Assembly (NCBI GenBank): GCA_002316215.1
Contig: DCDB01000207.1
Coordinates: 1-9,514 of the forward strand
Direction of reading: 5' to 3'
DNA: 9,514 nucleotides
DNA from: Lachnospiraceae bacterium UBA1066
Lineage (GTDB): Bacteria; Bacillota; Clostridia; Lachnospirales; Lachnospiraceae
Shown here: positions 1 through 5,835 of the stretch, in pieces
How positions within the stretch are numbered: position 1 is the first letter of the stretch
How the letters are laid out: every line of letters starts with the position of its first letter
Made by a program: the position numbers and the translations under genes
Notes under the pieces: generated by a model
What the model saw: only the letters and a program-made list of their open reading frames with translations
What the model was told of the DNA's origin: nothing
The model's database searches: none

Positions 1-1517
1 GGGGAAAAAAGAAAAAGAAATTCCGGATTCTGATTGTGATTGCTGCTGCGGTTGCGGCAGTTGTTTTTTTAATTGCGGTGCTGACGCCGAAGGATCTCGG
101 CTATGCAAAGATTCAGGCGGAGAAACGGGATATTTACACGTATGACAGCTTTGTCGGAAACGTCCAGCCGTCCGAAACTCAGAAAGCGGTACCGAAGGTT
201 TCGGCCGAGGTGACGGAAGTGGATGTCGAAAAAGGCGATAAGGTCAGCGCCGGAGACGTTATCGCAAAGCTGGATACGACTGCCGTCGAGAATAATATTG
301 CTCTAAAGGAAGCAGCGCTTTCAACCACGGACGCAACAGCGGGTTATAATGTCAAGGATGCCCAGAAGGCGTATGACGATTATAAATACGGCATCGACAA
401 TGGATTAAATGAAACCCTGACGACCGCGAAAAACCAGCTCGATACAGCGGAGTCGGCTTATGAAAATGCCGTTTCCGCTTATAATTCAGCGGGGACTTCC
501 ATCGACAACGGTACCAATGAAGCGACGACGGCGGTTTATGAGGCAAGAAGCCAGGCGGGCTCAGCGCGGGATCAGGCCCTTTCGGCTCTGAACGAGGCAC
601 AGGCGGCTGTAGCTGCCGCGGCGACGGAGGAAGAAGCCGCAGCCGCCCGGACTTCTCTTGCGGCGGCGCAGAAGGCTTTGGACCAGGCGGACAGCGCGTG
701 GAATTCAGCGTGTACTTCATTTGACAATACGGCTGCAAGCGTGATCGACAGCCTTAAGAAGGCCGCCGACCAGGCCGAGGAAACGCGGGACCAGGCTAAG
801 AAAGGATATGATGCGGCTTCGCTTCAGGTGAACCAGCAGCTTGCGACCTTAAAGGCGACGCTGGAGAAGGCGGAAGCTCTTTCTGATACGGAGGAAAGCC
901 GGCTCGAACTTCAGAACCTGAAGGATTCGCTGAAGGATTATGTTATTACGGCACCTGTGAGCGGCACGGTCGAGTCGCTGGATATTAAAGCCGGCGATAT
1001 GGCCGCGCCCGGAACGTCTGTCGCGACAGTATCCGATATGTCGTCGATGGAAATCAAGATCAAGATCGATGAATATTCCATTATGCATACAGAGGTTGGG
1101 AGCGCGGTAAAAATTTATATTGATTCGGTGGATAAAACTTATGACGGCACGATGACGCAGGTCGCCGATACGGCGACGGTGGACAACGGCGTTTCTTATT
1201 ACGAGGCGGTCGTGAAGTTCGATAAGGATGAAAATGTCCGCGGCGGGATGAGCGTTGAGGTCAGAGTGACGAGCGTGGATGACAAGGATGTTCTTACGCT
1301 GCCGGTTACGGCCGTGGTGACGCGCACGGACAATACCTCTTATGTCCTGGTTCCTGACAAAAATGGGAATCCGGTTGAGAAGGATGTGACGCTGGGAGCG
1401 TCGGACGGCAGCTATATCGAGATTACGGAAGGGCTGTCCGAAGGGGACACGGTACTGGAAACGGAGTCGTCCGCTTATTCTTCCGGCATGGGTTCCATGC
1501 GCGATACGGAATCCTAA
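1..1517 (+). CDS. MacA/HlyD-like adaptor (membrane fusion) protein of an ABC exporter, 5' end outside window
   Basis: Links an ABC exporter to the extracellular side; the family (MacA, HlyD, YknX) is anchored by one N-terminal membrane helix. The frame is open to the left edge. The codons before the GTG at 36 encode a lysine run and FRILIVI, the natural front of the membrane anchor, so the real start lies upstream. Counting from the codon at 36: hydrophobic anchor to about residue 16; first lipoyl half-motif about 52-80 (SAEVTEVDVEKGDKVSAGDVIAKLD); long Ala/Glu/Lys-rich coiled-coil hairpin about 85-300; second lipoyl half 302-333 (APVSGTVESLDIKAGD); beta-barrel and membrane-proximal domains to 475; Ser-rich tail. 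At over 493 residues it exceeds the roughly 370-400 usual for MacA and YknX, and the hairpin accounts for the excess. It is followed after 53 bases by the ATPase and then the permease, as in macAB-type operons. The substrate is unknown. Confidence 0.9.
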   Translation, partial: GKKKKKFRILIVIAAAVAAVVFLIAVLTPKDLGYAKIQAEKRDIYTYDSFVGNVQPSETQKAVPKVSAEVTEVDVEKGDKVSAGDVIAKLDTTAVENNIALKEAALSTTDATAGYNVKDAQKAYDDYKYGIDNGLNETLTTAKNQLDTAESAYENAVSAYNSAGTSIDNGTNEATTAVYEARSQAGSARDQALSALNEAQAAVAAAATEEEAAAARTSLAAAQKALDQADSAWNSACTSFDNTAASVIDSLKKAADQAEETRDQAKKGYDAASLQVNQQLATLKATLEKAEALSDTEESRLELQNLKDSLKDYVITAPVSGTVESLDIKAGDMAAPGTSVATVSDMSSMEIKIKIDEYSIMHTEVGSAVKIYIDSVDKTYDGTMTQVADTATVDNGVSYYEAVVKFDKDENVRGGMSVEVRVTSVDDKDVLTLPVTAVVTRTDNTSYVLVPDKNGNPVEKDVTLGASDGSYIEITEGLSEGDTVLETESSAYSSGMGSMRDTES

Positions 1518-1570
1518 AAGTATGCGTAGCCATAAAATGGAATTGTCCGGTACGAAGCCTGAAAAACGGC

Positions 1571-2407
1571 ATGAAAATGAAGGAGACGGCTGAAGCGGGA
1601 ATGATGCCGAAAAATAAAATAAAAATCAGTGACCCGGCAGAGACAGAAGCGAAAAAGGGCATGCCGGCAGAGACAAAAAAAAGTCTGCCGGACGGGATAA
1701 AAGAACAAAGCGGCAAATCAGAAGAAATCCTCCGCATGACGGATATTGTTAAGGACTACCGCATGGGAGACGAGGTGAACCGGGTGCTGAAGGGCATCAG
1801 CCTTTCCGTCCGCCGCGGGGAGTTCCTGGCGGTACTGGGGCCTTCCGGCAGCGGAAAATCGACGCTGATGAATATTATCGGCTGCCTGGATACGCCGACG
1901 TCCGGCGAATACCTTCTGTCGGGGCGGCGCATCGCCGACCAGAATGAAAATGCTTTGGCTGCGATACGGAGCCGCGAGATTGGCTTCATTTTCCAATCGT
2001 TTCATCTGCTTCAGAGGGAAACAGCACTGGAAAATGTAGAACTGCCGCTCATTTACGCCGGGCTGGCGGAGAAGGAACGGAAAGCCCGGGCGGAGGAAAT
2101 GCTGCGGCGCGTAAATCTTTCGGACAAGATGCGCCATTTGCCGAATCAGCTTTCAGGCGGGCAGCAGCAGCGCGTCGCTATTGCGCGGGCGATGGCTAAT
2201 GATCCGACGATTCTTCTGGCGGATGAGCCGACGGGGGCGCTGGATCAGAAAACCGGTGCGCAGGTCATGGAGATTTTTGAACAGCTGAATAACGAAGGGC
2301 ATACGATCATCATGATTACGCACGATATTAAAATTGCGGGACATGCGAAACGGATTGTGCGGATCCTGGACGGATGCCTTACGGAAGGGGATGCGGCGGA
2401 TGCGTAA
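1571..2407 (+). CDS. ABC transporter ATP-binding protein, MacB/LolD type
   Basis: Hydrolyses ATP to drive the adjacent permease; acts at the inner face of the membrane, probably as a dimer. All key motifs are present, numbering from 1571: Walker A GPSGSGKST 90-98, Q-loop Gln142, signature LSGGQ 194-198, Walker B ILLADE 214-219, D-loop 222-225, H-loop His251. The pattern matches the MacB/LolD/FtsE subfamily that pairs with FtsX-like permeases. The start is uncertain. The conserved domain begins at the ATG at 1736 (MTDIVKDYRMG), and the first 55 residues are a charged Lys/Glu-rich extension. No good ribosome site precedes 1571 or 1736; an AGGAG at 1581-1585 lies 15 bases before the ATG at 1601. 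It sits between adaptor and permease genes and overlaps the permease start, consistent with translational coupling. Confidence 0.93.
   Translation: MKMKETAEAGMMPKNKIKISDPAETEAKKGMPAETKKSLPDGIKEQSGKSEEILRMTDIVKDYRMGDEVNRVLKGISLSVRRGEFLAVLGPSGSGKSTLMNIIGCLDTPTSGEYLLSGRRIADQNENALAAIRSREIGFIFQSFHLLQRETALENVELPLIYAGLAEKERKARAEEMLRRVNLSDKMRHLPNQLSGGQQQRVAIARAMANDPTILLADEPTGALDQKTGAQVMEIFEQLNNEGHTIIMITHDIKIAGHAKRIVRILDGCLTEGDAADA
2383..2390 (+). promoter_or_regulatory. Ribosome binding site for the permease, inside the ATPase gene
   Basis: GGAAGGGG ends nine bases before the ATG at 2400. It lies within the last codons of the ATPase gene and selects the start that overlaps the ATPase stop by eight bases, a layout typical of coupled translation of two subunits. 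Confidence 0.6.
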
Positions 2408-3605
2408 AGGCGCGATTTTTTCACAGAGCGTGCGGATGTCGCTGAAAAATATCCGGAGCAACAAACAGCGCTCCTTTCTTACGATGCTGGGCATCATCAT
2501 CGGAGTTGCGGCCGTTATTGCCCTTGTGACGACCGTATCGGGCGTGACTTCTTATATGATGGATCAGTTTACCGGAATGGGCGCGGGCTCCCTTACAGTG
2601 AGCGCCTACGGGACGGTCATGAAGAGCGGTCTTACAGAAAATGATCTTTCTGATATCGCAGCGATTGACAATGTGCAGGGAATATCACCGTCTATTGATG
2701 TGACGGCGAAAGTCGTGCGCGGAGCAAATGTAAGCCAGGATGTTCGCGTGACGGGAAAAGGCGAGCGGTATTTTGTCAAATATAATAATCTTATCGCCGG
2801 ACGCGCCCTTCTTGCGAGCGATATGGCCGGTAACATCAAGGTCTGCATGATCGACCAGAAATGCGCCAAAGTATTTTTCCCGGGAGAAAATCCTGTCGGA
2901 GGCACCATCCGTATCAAGGGAATTACATTTACCGTCGTGGGACTTTGCAAGTCAGATACCGGAATTATGAGCGAGATTAACGGAACGGGCAGCGCAGGCG
3001 ATGACGGAGACATCTATATTCCGTATAAAAATGCGCTGCGTATGAACGGTAAGAACAGCGTGAACAGCCTGGAGGTTTACGTCAAAGATACGCAGGGGAC
3101 GGATGAGGTCGAGACTGAGCTAAAAAAGCTTCTCGACAGCACATTTAACAATGCAGACAATGCATATAATGTCATCAATATGGAAACCATCCTGTCTACA
3201 ATGAATACGATGGAAAATGTAATGACCGGCATGCTGGCGGGTATCGCATCGATAAGCCTTTTGGTCGGCGGAATCGGGATCATGAACATGATGCTGGTCA
3301 GCGTTTCGGAGCGGACGAACGAAATCGGACTTCGAAAAGCGCTCGGGGCCAATCCCGGCATCATCCAGCTGCAGTTCCTGATGGAATCCATTTTTCTTTC
3401 AGCGGTCGGAGGAATCATCGGCATCATCATTGGAGAACTTTTAAGCCTGCTGGCCTCAAGCCTCATCGGGACAGCTTATATACCGGATGCCTTTGCCGTA
3501 CTTCTCGGTTTCGGCTTTTCCGTCGGCGTCGGTGTGATTTTCGGCTGGGCGCCGGCCAGGAAAGCCAGCCGCCTGAATCCCATCGACGCCTTAAGAAGCG
3601 AGTAA
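2400..3605 (+). CDS. ABC transporter permease, MacB/FtsX family
   Basis: Membrane subunit of the exporter, 401 residues from the ATG at 2400. This start was chosen because GGAAGGGG at 2383-2390 lies nine bases upstream and the protein then begins MRKGAIFSQSVRMSLKNI, the usual short cytoplasmic lead-in. The upstream TTG at 2334 and ATG at 2391 lack suitable spacing. Helix 1 is about 26-48 (FLTMLGIIIGVAAVIALV). A large extracytoplasmic MacB-PCD-like domain spans about 50-270. Three further helices lie at about 277-302, 326-358 and 364-384, and the last segment carries the family's PARKASRLNPIDALR ending. The cytoplasmic loop EIGLRKALGA at 308-317 is the conserved FtsX-type contact. ATPase and permease are separate proteins, whereas Gram-negative MacB is a fusion. 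The substrate could be a peptide, lipid or drug; nothing here decides it. Confidence 0.92.
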   Translation: MRKGAIFSQSVRMSLKNIRSNKQRSFLTMLGIIIGVAAVIALVTTVSGVTSYMMDQFTGMGAGSLTVSAYGTVMKSGLTENDLSDIAAIDNVQGISPSIDVTAKVVRGANVSQDVRVTGKGERYFVKYNNLIAGRALLASDMAGNIKVCMIDQKCAKVFFPGENPVGGTIRIKGITFTVVGLCKSDTGIMSEINGTGSAGDDGDIYIPYKNALRMNGKNSVNSLEVYVKDTQGTDEVETELKKLLDSTFNNADNAYNVINMETILSTMNTMENVMTGMLAGIASISLLVGGIGIMNMMLVSVSERTNEIGLRKALGANPGIIQLQFLMESIFLSAVGGIIGIIIGELLSLLASSLIGTAYIPDAFAVLLGFGFSVGVGVIFGWAPARKASRLNPIDALRSE

Positions 3606-3612
3606 CTCCTTT

Positions 3613-3625
3613 GGGGACTGTCCCC
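3613..3625. repeat. 13-bp palindrome GGGGACTGTCCCC after the exporter operon
   Basis: A perfect palindrome (arms GGGGAC and GTCCCC around one T) lies in the 21-base gap between the permease stop and the convergent HAD gene stop. Its reverse complement recurs exactly at 8260-8272, also just after a stop codon. No T-run follows directly, so it is not a classical intrinsic terminator, although an AT-rich stretch comes a few bases later. From general knowledge, GGGGACAGTCCCC-like palindromes are dispersed intergenic repeats in clostridia; assignment to a REP-like family is an inference. Confidence 0.6.
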
Positions 3626-3626
3626 G

Positions 3627-4463
3627 CTATAAAATAAATTTTCGGATGGCATAAGCGACGCCGTCTTCTTCATTGGATTTCGTAATGAAGGAGGCGGCTT
3701 TTTTTACGCTTTCCTCCGCATTTTCCATGGCGACGGCGATACCGGCGGCCTCGAGCATTTCGCGGTCATTGCCGCTGTCGCCGCAGGCCATGGTTTCTTC
3801 TTTTGAAATGCCGAGCATTTTTCCCAGAAAGCGCAGGACATTGCCTTTGGTTGCTGTTTTATTGGTCACTTCGATGTTGATCGCACCGCCGTAGACAATG
3901 TCCATATCGTCCCGGCAGTCCGACAGAGCGTCTAAGGCATAATCAATTCCAAGAAGTCCGCCGTCTTTATCATGCGGGAGACTGACCGTGAATTTTTCAA
4001 CGTCACGTCCGTCCCTCTGAATATATTCAGGCAGATGATCGACAGCGGTTCTGGTCGTCCGTATGTAGTTACGCACAACTTCGGATTCGGCATAGGCAAG
4101 CGCGCGTTCAAAATTTTCTTTTTCGACAAATCCCTGTCCGTCGATAAATGCCATCGTGAGCAGCCCTGCTTTTTTCAGGCTTTCAAGTACGGCGGAAGCA
4201 CGCCTGTTTTTGATAAGGTCTTCGTGTATTTTCTGTTTTGTGCGAAGATCCGTTATGACCGCTCCGGAAGTCGAGGCAAGATAAGCAAAATCAGCGGCTT
4301 CGAAGACATTTTTCGTGACGGCGCAAAAGGGCCGTCCGGTGATGGGGACAACCGTTACACCGGCTTCCATAGCATTTCGGATAGCCTCTTTTGTCTGTGC
4401 GGAGATATTTTTCTGGTCGTCAAAAACGGTTCCATCCAGGTCGAGACCGAGCAAACGAATCAT
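3627..4463 (-). CDS. Cof-type HAD-IIB family hydrolase (probable sugar-phosphate phosphatase)
   Basis: Cytoplasmic Mg-dependent phosphatase of the Cof/YidA group, likely dephosphorylating sugar phosphates or related small molecules; the exact substrate cannot be read from sequence. Motif I is DLDGT at residues 8-12 (nucleophile Asp8, acid/base Asp10), motif II is Thr42 in TGRP, motif III is Lys206 in TKGNVL, and motif IV is GDSGND at 228-233 with metal-binding Asp229 and Asp233. The C2-type cap lies between motifs II and III (about 85-195). At 278 residues it is of normal family length and appears intact. The ATG at 4463 is preceded by AAAGGTG a few bases upstream. It lies 124 bases downstream of the epimerase gene on the same strand and converges on the exporter operon; the gap suggests either separate control or a loose two-gene unit. 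Confidence 0.93.
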   Translation of the reverse strand: MIRLLGLDLDGTVFDDQKNISAQTKEAIRNAMEAGVTVVPITGRPFCAVTKNVFEAADFAYLASTSGAVITDLRTKQKIHEDLIKNRRASAVLESLKKAGLLTMAFIDGQGFVEKENFERALAYAESEVVRNYIRTTRTAVDHLPEYIQRDGRDVEKFTVSLPHDKDGGLLGIDYALDALSDCRDDMDIVYGGAINIEVTNKTATKGNVLRFLGKMLGISKEETMACGDSGNDREMLEAAGIAVAMENAEESVKKAASFITKSNEEDGVAYAIRKFIL

Positions 4464-4502
4464 ATTTCACCTTTCTGCGTTTTTTGTGAAGAGAACAGTC
4501 CT

Positions 4503-4557
4503 ATGCTTTTTGGAACGGGAAACACTTTTAAATTATAAATTCCTGTTCTTTAAGCAT
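4503..4557. other. Long imperfect hairpin between the epimerase and HAD genes
   Basis: A 10-bp inner stem (4512-4521 with 4540-4549, including G-T pairs) surrounds an AT-rich 18-base loop. A 6-bp outer stem (ATGCTT 4503-4508 with AAGCAT 4552-4557) is separated from it by a small internal loop. It occupies much of the 124-base gap. No T-run follows on either strand, so a classical terminator is not supported. It could be a processing site, an attenuator or chance. Confidence 0.3.
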
Positions 4558-4587
4558 GTCAGCCGTCCGCAGTTACGGAAAGTTAAT

Positions 4588-5472
4588 TTACTTCAGGATT
4601 TCGACTGTAAAGCTTAAGGTCTTCGTCTCGCCGGGCTCTGCGAACATGCAATTTCTCTTGTTTTCGAAGACATCATCTTCGTCGCTGCAGGTTGAAAGGC
4701 CGCCCCACGGCTCCATCGCTATGAAAGGCCCGTCATTTTTCGAAGACCAAAGGATAAGATATGAGAAGCCGGAAAATGAAAGGCGCAGGCCTCTTTGCGG
4801 ATTGTCTTTTTTGCGCAGCGTGATCTGACGCGAGTTGAGGGCATCGTATATGATTTCGTATTTATGGAAGAGATCATGGCTGAGGGGGAGCGTCCTGTTT
4901 TTTACCTGGCTTGGGATGCGGTGTTCCTCGTCGATCAGGCCGGTGGCCGGAACCGGTGTCGGCGTGCTCTCATCTTCATCTTTCTCAAAATCAATCTGAT
5001 AATCCGTGTAGTCCTCGCCCTCTTCGATCGGGCAGGTAAAAGCCGGATGTCCGCCGATCATGAAGGGCATGGTTTCATTTCCCGTATTGGTCACGGAATA
5101 AGCGACGGTGATTCTATTTTCTGCCAGACGGTAGGAGGTTTCGAGCCGGAACGGGAATGGAAATGCAGCAAGTGCTTCATCATCGCTTTCAAAAGCGAAC
5201 GTGATGCTGCTTTCTGTCTGCTCCACAAGCGAAAATTCCCTGTCTTTGACGATGCCGTGACGCTTCATCTCGATTTTCTTTCCGCTCTTTGTCACTGCCT
5301 TGAAATCCCTGAGGCCGCCGCAGACAGGAAAGCAGACCGGAGCCTGGCCCTTCCAGAAAGAGTCGGGCTGGTGCAGATACTCGCGTCCGTCCGCATCTTT
5401 AATAGAAGCAAAGGTTCCGCTTAAGGTTTTGAGTGTGACAGTCAGATTTTCGTTCTTAATGGTATAATTCAT
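4588..5472 (-). CDS. Aldose 1-epimerase family protein, LacX-like
   Basis: Probably interconverts the anomers of a sugar or sugar derivative in the cytoplasm (galactose-mutarotase fold). The protein has 294 residues and no signal peptide. Visible motifs: FPVCGGLRDF at 48-57, RHGIVKDREF at 71-80 with His72, GGHPAF at 140-145 with His142 as the likely catalytic acid, and EPWGG at 254-258 with Glu254 as the likely catalytic base. The spacing and the MNYTIKNENLTVT opening match LacX-type members better than classical GalM. The ATG at 5472 has GGAGGG four bases upstream. It is divergent from the secreted ricin/NlpC gene across 363 bases and is followed on the same strand by the HAD phosphatase, suggesting a small sugar-handling pair. 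The substrate is not determinable here; LacX-like proteins are often annotated only by fold. Confidence 0.9.
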   Translation of the reverse strand: MNYTIKNENLTVTLKTLSGTFASIKDADGREYLHQPDSFWKGQAPVCFPVCGGLRDFKAVTKSGKKIEMKRHGIVKDREFSLVEQTESSITFAFESDDEALAAFPFPFRLETSYRLAENRITVAYSVTNTGNETMPFMIGGHPAFTCPIEEGEDYTDYQIDFEKDEDESTPTPVPATGLIDEEHRIPSQVKNRTLPLSHDLFHKYEIIYDALNSRQITLRKKDNPQRGLRLSFSGFSYLILWSSKNDGPFIAMEPWGGLSTCSDEDDVFENKRNCMFAEPGETKTLSFTVEILK

Positions 5473-5502
5473 GATTCCCTCCGAATTTATATTAAAAACC
5501 TA

Positions 5503-5521
5503 ATAACTTTCAGTTATCATA
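5503..5521 (-). promoter_or_regulatory. Possible epimerase promoter -10 element and inverted repeat
   Basis: On the minus strand TATGAT (5516-5521) resembles a -10 element 43 bases before the epimerase ATG; the -35 position is poor (ATGCAA at 17-base spacing). Overlapping it is the inverted repeat ATAACT-TTC-AGTTAT at 5503-5517, at the expected transcription start, where a repressor could sit. Both are weak calls by eye. Confidence 0.3.
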
Positions 5522-5746
5522 GCACATCTAAAGCAAAATTGCATTTTTCCCGCCGGAAATAACTGTTTTTACTGTATTTTCTGAAAAGTGCTTCTTTATG
5601 ATGCGCGCGGGCATCAAAAAGCCTGAAATGGTACCTGCCTGCCGGTAAGAATTTCCTGCCTGTCAAAAAAATTCGTCCTGATGATATTTTCTGGAGAAAA
5701 TTGCCCGGAGGCGGCAGTTCAATTTGTGAAATATTCATCTGCCTGC

Positions 5747-5775
5747 TTGAAGAATAGCAGCAATTGAATTATAAT
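5747..5775 (+). promoter_or_regulatory. Sigma-A-type promoter for the ricin/NlpC gene
   Basis: TTGAAG (5747-5752) and a perfect TATAAT (5770-5775) are separated by exactly 17 bases. A start near 5782 would give a leader of about 54 AT-rich bases. It is the best promoter match in the window and is correctly placed for the gene starting at 5836. Confidence 0.7.
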
Positions 5776-5821
5776 ATTAACAAAATTGCAACATTATTAT
5801 TTGCAAAATGTAACAATTATT

Positions 5822-5828
5822 AAGGAGA
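5822..5828 (+). promoter_or_regulatory. Ribosome binding site of the ricin/NlpC gene
   Basis: AAGGAGA lies eight bases (counted from AGGAG) before the ATG at 5836. It fixes the start, which also yields a clean signal peptide. Confidence 0.8.
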
Positions 5829-5835
5829 AGACCCA

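Larger units (their letters stand above)
5473..5835. other. Divergent intergenic region, 363 bases, no convincing gene
   Basis: AT-rich, especially at both ends. It holds the promoter and leader of the rightward ricin/NlpC gene, a weak leftward promoter candidate, an inverted repeat and a repeated 10-mer described separately. The middle part (about 5550-5740) shows no clear structure. A minus-strand 73-codon open frame (5517-5738) lacks a ribosome site and recognisable content, so it is not called. Confidence 0.7.

Noticed and set aside
36..38. GTG as the start of the adaptor gene
   Set aside because: The frame stays open to position 1 and the upstream codons complete a Lys-rich plus hydrophobic membrane anchor, so the start lies before the window.
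2334..2399. TTG at 2334 as the permease start
   Set aside because: The extra 22 residues lie in the ATPase gene and do not resemble the family; the ATG at 2400 has a well-spaced ribosome site.
3613..3630. Palindrome as a classical intrinsic terminator
   Set aside because: No T-run directly follows the stem on either strand.
3972..4538. Plus-strand open frame of 188 codons over the HAD gene
   Set aside because: It is antisense to a gene with all catalytic motifs intact and has no family features of its own.
4795..5424. Plus-strand open frame of 209 codons over the epimerase gene
   Set aside because: Antisense shadow of a well-supported gene; its composition looks like a reverse-frame artefact.
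5517..5738. Minus-strand 73-codon open frame in the divergent region
   Set aside because: No ribosome site and no recognisable domain; it covers the poorly structured middle of the spacer and ends within the likely epimerase promoter. A small real gene cannot be fully excluded.
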